NCBI RefSeq assembly: GCF_016238445.1
Contig: NZ_JABANU010000012.1
Coordinates: 1 to 64,000 of the forward strand
DNA length: 64,000 bases
Origin: Staphylococcus canis
GTDB taxonomy: Bacteria > Bacillota > Bacilli > Staphylococcales > Staphylococcaceae
Direction: 5' to 3'
Shown: positions 55,917-64,000 of the stretch, piece by piece
How the letters are laid out: the number at the start of each line of letters is the position of its first letter
How positions within the stretch are numbered: the first letter of the stretch is position 1
Made by a program: the position numbers and the translations under genes
Notes under the pieces: generated by a model
Database searches by the model: none
What the model saw: the letters and a program-made list of their open reading frames with translations, nothing else
What the model was told of the DNA's origin: nothing

Positions 55917-56651
55917 CTACAGCAAATGCACAACATAATATAAGCATACTATATTGATGGAAATCCAAAATGTTGAAAAGAGTATAGTTGGTAAACGGGT
56001 TATCTCACTTAGCGATGACCCATCCCATTGAGGGTGTAAAGATGAAAAAGTTAACTTTATAATTGTATAACTAGATTGTAGAACTTCTCCTAAAAGTGTT
56101 CCTAATAATAGATGATAAATAAACATATAAATTAAGGAATACTGACTCATATTTTCAGATTGTATTCCGAGTGTAATAGTCCAAGCTAATAGTAGAATGA
56201 TTAAGAGTGGAACTCCTTTACGAGATGTTTTCAAAGTGAAATATAAAAATATAAATAGGTATAAACCGATAAACAATGCACCTAAACCATAACGTTGTAA
56301 CAGAATACCGATGATTAACATAAGGGGTGGTGAGATATATCCACCTAGCGTTGTTATAACTAGGCTTGATTGCATTTTACTTTGAGTAATAGCATATCCT
56401 TGTTGACCCGTGTTACGGCGTTTTTTAGGTGTCGCTACAACGACTAAGTCGATGGTACGTCCTCTACTAAGTCGATTGAAAAAAACGTGTCCAAATTCAT
56501 GTGTTAATACAGGAATATAGTTGAGCGCGATGTCTAATATTGAAAATGGAAAGCGATCACGATAGTAGTGACATAATATATAAAGTAGAGTAATACTACA
56601 TAGTAGAGTGATTGAAATTGGAAGCGGCGATGTAAACCAATCGTGAATCAT
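55917..56651 (-). CDS. M50-type membrane metalloprotease-like protein
   Basis: A 244-residue membrane protein with about six or seven helices. THEFGH (50-55) supplies the HExxH-type zinc motif in the first half. The C-terminal part has LHPQWDGSSLSEIT, where the WDG could give the third zinc ligand as in M50B peptidases. The blocks SRGRTIDLVVVATPKKRR and GQQGYAITQSK are typical of this subfamily in Firmicutes. The substrate is unknown. The ATG has AAAGGTG upstream. It is a single gene between two divergent/convergent neighbours. Confidence 0.82.
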   Translation of the reverse strand: MIHDWFTSPLPISITLLCSITLLYILCHYYRDRFPFSILDIALNYIPVLTHEFGHVFFNRLSRGRTIDLVVVATPKKRRNTGQQGYAITQSKMQSSLVITTLGGYISPPLMLIIGILLQRYGLGALFIGLYLFIFLYFTLKTSRKGVPLLIILLLAWTITLGIQSENMSQYSLIYMFIYHLLLGTLLGEVLQSSYTIIKLTFSSLHPQWDGSSLSEITRLPTILFSTFWISINIVCLYYVVHLL

Positions 56652-56713
56652 TATTAATGCACCTTTCTATATTGATGTATTTGTATTGTAACGGTTATAA
56701 AAATAAAAAAATA

Positions 56714-56727
56714 CAGACTCGAGTCTG
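56714..56727. repeat. 14-bp perfect palindrome in the M50/tagA gap
   Basis: CAGACTCGAGTCTG is self-complementary. On the minus strand it is followed by TATTTTTTTATTTTT, about 60 bases before the M50 start codon. It could be an operator, or a terminator/attenuator in the M50 leader. The G/C-rich palindrome stands out in an otherwise A/T-rich 196-base gap. Confidence 0.6.
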
Positions 56728-56871
56728 AATTACAAAGTGCACATTATTCATACTTTTGTATTAAATCAAAGAGTTTGACTTGAATATTGATAGTAATGTG
56801 TTAAAGTTACATAAATACAATGTAAATTAATTGTAAAGATAATAACAGTGGAAGAGAACGAAGGTGAGACT

Positions 56872-57696
56872 ATGGCTAAAATGATGCCTAGTTTAAATCA
56901 TGAACATGTATTAGTAAATCAAGATGCTGTGCAAAATGATTTTGAATATAAAGTGTTGAGAGATAAGGCACAGGTTAATGTACTAGATATTTTATTTGAT
57001 GATGTGACAATGAAGGATATGTACTATAATATTGAAAAATATCTTTATACTGAAACAAAGCACAATTTATTTATCGCAACAGCAAATCCTGAGATCGTTC
57101 ATTATGCATTTGAAAATCCTCAATATCATAAGATTATTCAAAAAGCAGATTATATTATTCCAGACGGAGCCGGTATTATAAAAGCATCTCGGATATTAGG
57201 AAAGCCTCTGAGAAAGCGTTTGCCTGGTATAGAATTAATGGAAACATGTCTAGAACTCGCGAATATGAAAGAAAAAAAAGTGTTTTTACTAGGAGCGACT
57301 TCACCTATAGTAGAAAAGGCAGCGCGTAAAATTAAGAAAAAATATCCACGATTAGATATTAAGACACATCATGGATTTATAGACATCAGTGATACAAATA
57401 TTACAGAACAAATTAGAGCGTTTAATCCTGATTTTATTTTTGTAGGTATGGGGTATCCAAAACAAGAACAATGGATTCAACATCATCGCCATCATTTTGA
57501 TCATACTTTAATGATGGGCGTTGGCGGTTCAATAGATGTTTTCAGTGGAGAGGTAAAGCGTGCACCGTATGTTTACCGAGCGTTGAATTTAGAGTGGGCT
57601 TATCGTTGTATTAAGGACGTAAAGCGTATCCATCGCATTAAACGTATTCCATTGTTTTTATGGGAAGTTTATAAACAAAAAATAAAAGAACACTAA
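56872..57696 (+). CDS. tagA: UDP-N-acetyl-D-mannosamine transferase of wall teichoic acid linkage unit
   Basis: A 274-residue WecG/TagA/CpsF glycosyltransferase (GT26). It adds ManNAc to lipid-linked GlcNAc, the first committed step of wall teichoic acid synthesis. The catalytic aspartate is D98 in IIPDGAGI. VFLLGATSPIVEKAARKI and PDFIFVGMGYPKQEQWI are family blocks. About 35 extra N-terminal residues precede the conserved core. Starts at GTG 56848, ATG 56872 or ATG 56881 are possible; AAGGTGAG slightly favours 56872. It is followed by a terminator and is separate from tagH. Confidence 0.9.
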   Translation: MAKMMPSLNHEHVLVNQDAVQNDFEYKVLRDKAQVNVLDILFDDVTMKDMYYNIEKYLYTETKHNLFIATANPEIVHYAFENPQYHKIIQKADYIIPDGAGIIKASRILGKPLRKRLPGIELMETCLELANMKEKKVFLLGATSPIVEKAARKIKKKYPRLDIKTHHGFIDISDTNITEQIRAFNPDFIFVGMGYPKQEQWIQHHRHHFDHTLMMGVGGSIDVFSGEVKRAPYVYRALNLEWAYRCIKDVKRIHRIKRIPLFLWEVYKQKIKEH

Positions 57697-57712
57697 TATT
57701 TGTTCAAAAAAT

Positions 57713-57776
57713 AACCATTCTGTATATTGTCATTCAAAAGCTTTCTTAGAATGATGAAATATCAGAATGGTTTTTT
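57713..57776. terminator. Terminator between tagA and tagH
   Basis: AACCATTCTG pairs with CAGAATGGTT, with a further inner arm TCATTC/GAATGA, followed by TTTTTATAT, between converging genes. Confidence 0.9.
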
Positions 57777-57801
57777 ATATGTCTCTTATATTTTAGTTAC
57801 T

Positions 57802-58957
<1,156 letters not shown>

Positions 58958-59761
58958 ATGAAATCTATAGTGGCTGTGTTAAAAGAACACGTCAAAAGTT
59001 TTTATTTAATTCAAAGATTAGCCCAGTTTCAACTTAAAATAGCGAATCATAATAATTATCTTGGATTAGCTTGGGAGATTATTAATCCGATTATTCAAAT
59101 TATGGTTTATTGGTTTGTATTTGGTTTTGGTATTAGAAGTAATACACCAGTTGAAGGCATTCCATTTATATATTGGTTGCTCGTTGGGATAAGTATGTGG
59201 TTTTTCATTAATCAGGGTATATTAGAAGGAACCAAATCCATCACTATGAAATATGGTCAAGTGGCAAAAATGAATTTTCCACTTTCTATTATTCCTACCT
59301 ATATTGTTACTAGTAAGTTATATGGTCATTTAGCACTTGTAGGTATGATTGTATTGTTATGTGCGCTTTTTGGTATCATGCCGTCCATTTATATTGTACA
59401 ATTAGTGCTATATATACCATTTGCTTTTCTATTTACAGCATCAGTAGCATTACTAACTTCTACGTTGGGCGTGCTGGTTAGGGATACGCAAATGGCAATG
59501 CAAGCATTATTAAGGGTACTTTTCTATATGTCTCCAATACTATGGAGTCCTGCGAAAGGGTCGCTTGCTGAAAAGATTTTAATGTTAAATCCGATTTATT
59601 TTATTGCAGAAAGTTATCGCGCAGCTATTTTGTTCCATGAATGGTATTTTATTGAACATTGGGCACTTGCGTTATATAACGTTGCAGTAGTTATTCTATT
59701 TTTGGTACTTGGGTCGATGTTGCACATGCGCTACAGAGATCACTTTGCAGATTTTATGTAA
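58958..59761 (+). CDS. tagG: Teichoic acid ABC exporter permease
   Basis: A 267-residue ABC-2 type permease with six helices, matching S. aureus TagG/TarG in length. Typical blocks are NYLGLAWEIINPIIQIMVYWFVFGFG (32-57), WLLVGISMWFFINQGI and SPILWSP. TagGH flips or exports the teichoic acid polymer and is the target of targocil-type inhibitors. The ATG at 58958 has an unusually weak ribosome binding site. A terminator follows the gene, so tagB has separate transcription. Confidence 0.92.
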   Translation: MKSIVAVLKEHVKSFYLIQRLAQFQLKIANHNNYLGLAWEIINPIIQIMVYWFVFGFGIRSNTPVEGIPFIYWLLVGISMWFFINQGILEGTKSITMKYGQVAKMNFPLSIIPTYIVTSKLYGHLALVGMIVLLCALFGIMPSIYIVQLVLYIPFAFLFTASVALLTSTLGVLVRDTQMAMQALLRVLFYMSPILWSPAKGSLAEKILMLNPIYFIAESYRAAILFHEWYFIEHWALALYNVAVVILFLVLGSMLHMRYRDHFADFM

Positions 59762-59773
59762 AATTTTTACATA

Positions 59774-59809
59774 CCTTCAATACAAGTGGTTTGTGTTGAA
59801 GGTTTTTTT
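59774..59809 (+). terminator. Intrinsic terminator of tagG
   Basis: CCTTCAATACAA pairs with TTGTGTTGAAGG around a short loop, followed by TTTTTTT. Confidence 0.92.
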
Positions 59810-59900
59810 GCCGACCAAAAAATGAAACTTGGGGCGGTAGTTGTTCGTTTCCAGAATTGCTACTATGTTCCATTCCTACTCTAAAGGGGGATACAACGTT

Positions 59901-60995
59901 ATGATACAGTATATGATTAAAGCAATATACATTGAAATGATTAAAGCAATAAGTGCGTTATTTACAAAAAAGCATGTAGATGATCATCATATTGTCGCAC
60001 TCATGACATTCAAAGAAGATGTCCTACCGATAGTTTACGAATTAAGTCGACGCGGATATCGCGTTACGGTTTTTGCACAACCTAAAGACTTTGAATTTTT
60101 AAAAAACAGACAAAATATTCGTTACTATCCCTTGTCTTCAAAAAATATAATGAAAGTCATGAAAGAAATGGCAACGGCCAAAGTTATTTTTATCGATACG
60201 TATTATCTACTAATGGCAGGGTTTGAAAAGAAAAAAGGTCAAACGGTGATTCAAACGTGGCATGCAGCAGGAGCACTAAAAAAATTTGGTTTAGAAGATC
60301 ATGCTATCAATTTAAAACATCAAAAAGTCATCAATCAGTACAAATCGGTATATCAAGCAACTGATAAGTATTTGGTTGGAGGCTATCACATGTCTACTTG
60401 TTTTGAAAGGTCGTTTGGCGCAACGTTTAATCAATTATTATGTTTTGGCAGTCCGAGGCTAACAACATATTTAAAACTAGATTTAGAAGCACATAAAGCC
60501 AAAATAAAGAAGCAACTGGGTATCGAAAATAAAGTGGCAGTTTACTTACCCACATATCGTGAACAGCAACGTGAAAATCGCATATTAAATAAAACAGATT
60601 TCGAATTAGCATTACCAGAATATACATTACTTAGTAAATATCATCCGACAGTATCACCAGCAGAACAAAATACAAAAATGTGTACGCTAGATTTGCTTAT
60701 TATTGCGGATTTAATTATTACAGACTATAGTTCCCTTGCGATTGAAGTAAGTTTACTAGATACACCTGCACTTTTCTATGTATATGATGAAATGGAATAT
60801 GATAAAGTGCGTGGATTGAATCAATTTTATTATCAAGAAATACCTGAGGATTATAAAGTTTATGATGAACAAGCGTTATTCCAAAAAATTAGAGAAGGAG
60901 AAATAAAACCGCTATTTAAAGAATGGCATCAATTCAATACACCAGAAAGCTTAAACCAAGTAGTAAATTATGTGCAAAAAATAGTAAGACTGTAA
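59901..60995 (+). CDS. tagB: Teichoic acid glycerophosphate primase
   Basis: A 364-residue CDP-glycerol:polyprenol-linked glycerophosphotransferase that adds the first glycerol phosphate to the linkage unit. It is a GT-B fold protein of the CDP-glycerol glycerophosphotransferase family: ALMTFKEDVLPIVYEL, TVIQTWHAAGALKKFG (conserved histidine, positions 113-128), the second conserved histidine region SKYHPT, and ITDYSSLAIEVSLLDTPALFYV. The longer frame reaches 59841, but AAGGGGG lies just before the ATG at 59901. It is followed by tagD. Confidence 0.92.
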   Translation: MIQYMIKAIYIEMIKAISALFTKKHVDDHHIVALMTFKEDVLPIVYELSRRGYRVTVFAQPKDFEFLKNRQNIRYYPLSSKNIMKVMKEMATAKVIFIDTYYLLMAGFEKKKGQTVIQTWHAAGALKKFGLEDHAINLKHQKVINQYKSVYQATDKYLVGGYHMSTCFERSFGATFNQLLCFGSPRLTTYLKLDLEAHKAKIKKQLGIENKVAVYLPTYREQQRENRILNKTDFELALPEYTLLSKYHPTVSPAEQNTKMCTLDLLIIADLIITDYSSLAIEVSLLDTPALFYVYDEMEYDKVRGLNQFYYQEIPEDYKVYDEQALFQKIREGEIKPLFKEWHQFNTPESLNQVVNYVQKIVRL

Positions 60996-61090
60996 GCAGC
61001 ATTGTATTTTCAGTACTCAAAAGATATAAGGTATGCTATACTGCTTAACAAATGTAAATTTTATATTAATATTGTTAAGGAGATATGAAG

Positions 61091-61489
61091 ATGAAACGTG
61101 TGATAACATATGGAACGTATGATCTTTTACATTATGGGCATATTGAATTATTGCGTCGTGCAAGAGAAATGGGAGATTATCTTGTTGTAGCGCTATCTAG
61201 TGATGAATTTAATCGAATTAAAAATAAAAAATCATATTATAATTTTGAACAACGTAAAATGATGCTAGAATCCATTCGTTATGTCGACTTAGTCATTCCT
61301 GAAAATGATTGGGACCAAAAAGAAAAAGATGTTGAAAAATACGAGATAGATACATTTGTGATGGGACATGATTGGGAAGGTGAGTTCGATTTTCTTAAAG
61401 ATAAATGCGAGGTTATCTATCTCAAGCGAACAGAAGGGATATCTACAACACAAATAAAGCGTGAATTATACGGTAACGATGTTCGATAA
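61091..61489 (+). CDS. tagD: Glycerol-3-phosphate cytidylyltransferase
   Basis: A 132-residue nucleotidyltransferase that makes CDP-glycerol from CTP and glycerol 3-phosphate, feeding TagB and the polymerase. The HxGH motif is in LLHYGHIELLRRA near 14-17, and the second signature RTEGISTTQIK is near 112-122. Its length equals S. aureus TarD. AAGGAG is eight bases before the ATG at 61091; the ATG at 61085 is too near. In S. aureus tagX lies between tagB and tagD; here there are only 95 bases. Confidence 0.95.
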   Translation: MKRVITYGTYDLLHYGHIELLRRAREMGDYLVVALSSDEFNRIKNKKSYYNFEQRKMMLESIRYVDLVIPENDWDQKEKDVEKYEIDTFVMGHDWEGEFDFLKDKCEVIYLKRTEGISTTQIKRELYGNDVR

Positions 61490-61502
61490 GTTTATATATT
61501 GT

Positions 61503-61555
61503 AAGCACGTTCAAGTCTAGTGTTTTAATAAACATGACAGATTGAACGTGCTTTT
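61503..61555 (+). terminator. Intrinsic terminator of tagD
   Basis: AAGCACGTTCAA pairs with TTGAACGTGCTT, with partial inner pairing, followed by TTATATT. Confidence 0.88.
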
Positions 61556-61623
61556 ATATTGGTTAATATCGTAAAAGCAGATTAATAACTAAACATTGTC
61601 AGTATAAAAGTAAGCGAAAAAGG

Positions 61624-61871
61624 TGTTATAATGGTAAGGGCGAAGAATACGATTAAGGTCGAGATATAGTTATTTAAAGTTTACTGATTCAGTTTGATTT
61701 ATGATATATAAGTCAGAGGTAAGACTGACGTCATACTGAGGCCACAGTGCTCTAGGTCATGACTACTAAAAAGATAGGCACCTTTTTTGGGACGACGTGA
61801 TTGTTTACTAGTGTCTATTGAAACTTCCAATACTACTCGAATTCGAAAAAATTTAAATGAGGTATTGAATT
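61624..61871 (+). promoter_or_regulatory. Long structured leader of abcA with an extended -10 promoter
   Basis: After the tagD terminator the next 316 bases carry no gene. TGTTATAAT (61624-61632) is an extended -10 without a clear -35, about 240 bases before abcA. The transcribed part can form several hairpins: GTCAG/CTGAC, GTCAT/ATGAC enclosing ACTG/CAGT, AAAAAG/CTTTTT, and the palindrome TCGAATTCGA near 61840. I do not recognise a known riboswitch. It may be a regulatory leader or a small RNA. Confidence 0.5.
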
Positions 61872-63599
61872 ATGAGAGAACAAAACCCATTATTTTTCTT
61901 GTTAAAGAGAATATCGTGGCCGAAGCGATTAATTATTATTGCAGTGATTATAGCTTCTTTAGGTAGTATAAGCGGCTTACTTGTGCCTCTTTTTACTGGC
62001 CAAATGGTGGATAAATTTACATTAGATTCTATCAACCCCACATTTATAGTTATTATTATTGTGGTGTTTTTATTTAATGCGATTTTAGGTGGGATTGGAT
62101 ACTATTTATTAAATAAAATTGGAGAGAAAGTGATTTATGCAATACGTTCAGTACTTTGGCATCATATTATTCATTTAAAAATGCCGTTTTTTGATCGAAA
62201 TGAAAGCGGTCAATTAATGAGTCGGCTAACAGATGATACTAAAGTTATTAATAATTTTATATCCCAAAAGTTACCCAACTTTTTTCCATCAATTATTACA
62301 TTGGTTGGATCCTTGATTATGCTATTTGTATTAGATTGGCAGATGACATTATTAACATTTATCACAATTCCAATATTTGCTTTAATCATGATACCTCTAG
62401 GCAAATTAATGCAAAAAATATCATCTAACACTCAATCTGAAATTGCTAATTTTAGTGGGCTATTAGGCCGTGTACTAACAGAGATGCGTTTAGTTAAAGT
62501 AGCTAACACTGAAAAGCTTGAACTTGAAAAAGCACATTACAATTTATCAGAAATTTACCGTTTAGGCTTGAAACAAGCTAAAATTGCAGCAGTAGTTCAA
62601 CCAATTTCTGGAATTATTATGCTCATTACAATTGGTATCATTCTTGGATTCGGTGGTCTACGTATTGCTTCAGGTGCAATTTCTGCTGGTACATTAGTAG
62701 CAATGATATTTTATGTTTTAAATTTATCGATGCCGCTTATTAATTTATCAACATTAGTTACTGATTATAAAAAAGCTGTAGGAGCAAGCAGTCGAATTTA
62801 TGAAATTCTACAAGAACCTTTAGAAGCGATTGAAGCGCCTAATGATAATCTGGAGATTTCAAATGGTGACTTAAACTTTGATCATGTTGATTTTAGTTAT
62901 GACGTTAAACCTGTATTAGAAGACGTGTCATTTAATATTGCACGTGGAGAAGTAACAGCTTTCGTAGGTCCATCGGGTTCTGGAAAAAGTACTATTTTTA
63001 GTTTGATTGAACGAATGTATGATATTAATCGAGGTGACATTACATTTAACGGACAGTCTATCTATTCACTTTCTCTTACAGATTGGCGACGTAAAATAGG
63101 GTACGTCATGCAAAGTAATGCAATGATGAATGGAACAATTCGAGATAACATATTATATGGTATTGACCGAAATGTGTCTGATGAAGAACTTATCCATTAT
63201 ACTAAACTTGCAAATTGTCATGAATTTATAATGGAATTCGAACAAGGCTATGACACGCTTGTCGGAGAAAGAGGTTTGAAATTATCTGGTGGACAGAGAC
63301 AAAGAATTGATATTGCGAGAAGCTTCGTGAAAAATCCTGATATATTATTATTGGATGAGGCGACTGCAAATTTAGATAGTGAAAGTGAGCAAAAAGTACA
63401 AGATGCGTTAAATACTTTAATGGAAAACCATACAACTATCGTAATAGCACACCGATTATCAACAATCAAAAAAGCAGGTCAAATCATATTCTTGGATAGA
63501 GGACGTGTTACTGGAAAAGGTCGTCATGAAACCCTGATGACGGAGCATTCTAAATACCGACAATTTGTTAACACACAAAACTTAACACAACACCATTAA
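61872..63599 (+). CDS. abcA: ABC exporter AbcA (MsbA-type)
   Basis: A 575-residue ABC half-transporter, the same length as S. aureus AbcA, which exports drugs and phenol-soluble modulins and affects beta-lactam and moenomycin tolerance. Six helices in the first 310 residues are followed by the nucleotide-binding domain: Walker A GPSGSGKST near 364-372, signature LSGGQRQRID near 472, Walker B ILLLDEATANLDSE, switch histidine in IAHRLST. The ATG has AATGAGG. In S. aureus abcA is divergent from pbp4; here tagD is the neighbour and pbp4 is absent. Confidence 0.93.
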   Translation: MREQNPLFFLLKRISWPKRLIIIAVIIASLGSISGLLVPLFTGQMVDKFTLDSINPTFIVIIIVVFLFNAILGGIGYYLLNKIGEKVIYAIRSVLWHHIIHLKMPFFDRNESGQLMSRLTDDTKVINNFISQKLPNFFPSIITLVGSLIMLFVLDWQMTLLTFITIPIFALIMIPLGKLMQKISSNTQSEIANFSGLLGRVLTEMRLVKVANTEKLELEKAHYNLSEIYRLGLKQAKIAAVVQPISGIIMLITIGIILGFGGLRIASGAISAGTLVAMIFYVLNLSMPLINLSTLVTDYKKAVGASSRIYEILQEPLEAIEAPNDNLEISNGDLNFDHVDFSYDVKPVLEDVSFNIARGEVTAFVGPSGSGKSTIFSLIERMYDINRGDITFNGQSIYSLSLTDWRRKIGYVMQSNAMMNGTIRDNILYGIDRNVSDEELIHYTKLANCHEFIMEFEQGYDTLVGERGLKLSGGQRQRIDIARSFVKNPDILLLDEATANLDSESEQKVQDALNTLMENHTTIVIAHRLSTIKKAGQIIFLDRGRVTGKGRHETLMTEHSKYRQFVNTQNLTQHH

Positions 63600-63627
63600 T
63601 GAAAAGTTAAAGTAATATTATATAGTT

Positions 63628-63677
63628 AAACGAGGAAGTTGGTCATTTGTTTAAAATGATCCGACCTCCTCGTTTTT
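63628..63677. terminator. Bidirectional terminator between abcA and the Feo genes
   Basis: AAACGAGGAAGTTGGTCATTT pairs with AAATGATCCGACCTCCTCGTTT with a few mismatches, then TTT. It lies between converging genes, with A/T runs on both sides. Confidence 0.88.
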
Positions 63678-63719
63678 CATGACATAATAATTTAACAAAA
63701 ATAACAGTTATAACAGGCT

Positions 63720-63881
63720 TTATTTTAATAAATGTTTCGGAATATGTTCTGTTGGACAGGAAGCATTCATTTCACATGATGAACATTGACCTTGTTTTGA
63801 CTTTTGGATATATCGTTTAATCACAAAGCAAGAGTATCCAATAATTAATACGATAAGTAGTAGATTGATTAGTAACGCCAT
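63720..63881 (-). CDS. FeoB-associated Cys-rich membrane protein
   Basis: A 53-residue protein. One membrane helix (about 3-18) is followed by a basic stretch (KRYIQKSKQ) and a cysteine cluster CSSCEMNASCP, typical of small proteins next to feoB. It probably helps ferrous iron transport, possibly by binding iron. The ATG at 63881 follows TAGGAGGTC, whose TAG is the feoB stop codon, so translation is linked to feoB. The longer frame is an artefact inside feoB. Confidence 0.88.
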   Translation of the reverse strand: MALLINLLLIVLIIGYSCFVIKRYIQKSKQGQCSSCEMNASCPTEHIPKHLLK

Positions 63882-63892
63882 ATGACGACCTC

Positions 63893-64000
63893 CTAAATAA
63901 ATAATGACCCAATTTGATAAACAACTAAAGCGATTGTGTAGGCAATTGCTAAAGGATAAGTGGCTGCAAGTGCAGTCCATTTCCAAGATGATGTTTCTTT
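63893..64000 (-). CDS. feoB: Ferrous iron transporter FeoB, C-terminal 35 residues
   Basis: The 3' end of a gene that continues past the right edge. The residues [21 protein letters not shown] followed by a hydrophobic helix and GSLFI match the last membrane helix of FeoB. Its stop codon overlaps the ribosome binding site of the Cys-rich accessory gene. FeoB is the GTP-driven Fe2+ permease. The call rests on a short tail plus the diagnostic neighbour. Confidence 0.8.
   Translation of the reverse strand, partial: KETSSWKWTALAATYPLAIAYTIALVVYQIGSLFI

Noticed and set aside
61624-61871. Known riboswitch (T-box, ykkC, yybP-like) before abcA
   Set aside because: I looked for the T-box AGGGTGGNACC core and the conserved ykkC and yybP motifs and did not find them, so it is called only a structured leader.

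Overview
The window is a chromosomal segment of a Staphylococcus, not S. aureus itself. It has low G+C, strong AGGAGG-type ribosome binding sites and dense short-gap operons. Its gene set is recognisably staphylococcal: sarA, mnh2, mntABC/mntR, tagAHGBD, abcA, azo1, lipL-pta, chdC, hxlAB and sdcS. The order largely follows the equivalent S. aureus core region as I remember it. I see no rRNA, tRNA, insertion sequence, prophage or CRISPR array. This is core genome rather than an accessory island.

Layout. 1-7.5 kb: a cut hypothetical gene, an M20D amidohydrolase, the threonine-degradation pair kbl/tdh, ilvE, a HAD phosphatase and the deoxynucleoside kinase pair. 7.5-16.2 kb: tadA, a Cof phosphatase, azo1, the minus-strand set yojF-bshB2-folE2, an RpiR regulator divergent from nanE-nagB, hxlAB and a TSUP permease. 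16.3-24.5 kb: pdxK, ung and two small genes, an APC permease, a GNAT enzyme, and a TetR regulator with an EmrAB-type drug exporter. 24.5-35 kb: pta-lipL divergent from chdC, a second APC permease with a split ThrE exporter, sdcS, DUF1450, GNAT, an HD phosphohydrolase and ywhD. 35-42.5 kb: ywiB-argS, a siderophore/B12-type binding protein and permease without an ATPase, a HAD and alpha/beta-hydrolase pair with degenerate active sites, a secreted protein and a membrane protein. 42.5-46.6 kb: sarA with a long upstream region, a lone HlyD-type adaptor, a DMT permease, a DUF1659/DUF2922 pair and a tyrosine-recombinase-like protein lacking its tyrosine. 46.6-52.4 kb: the seven-gene Mnh2 antiporter operon. 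52.5-55.8 kb: the mntABC manganese importer divergent from mntR, with a clear MntR-type operator. 55.9-61.5 kb: an M50-like membrane protein and the teichoic acid genes tagA, tagH, tagG, tagB and tagD. 61.5-64 kb: a structured leader, abcA, and the 3' end of feoB with its small accessory gene.

Themes. Several units feed acetyl-CoA and overflow metabolism (kbl/tdh, pta) or envelope and ion homeostasis (mnh2, mnt, tag, abcA). Visible regulation includes CcpA cre-like sites, a CodY-like box at ilvE, paired RpiR operators at nanE and the MntR palindrome. No wholly new multi-gene system is evident. The most unusual items are two conserved-looking pseudoenzymes (the hydrolase at 40.2-41.0 kb and the recombinase-like protein at 46.0-46.6 kb), the structured leader before abcA, and the lack of pbp4 and tagX, which occupy this neighbourhood in S. 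aureus. Gene starts were chosen by ribosome binding site spacing and differ from the longest open frame in many places. Family and species comparisons are from memory, not from searches.
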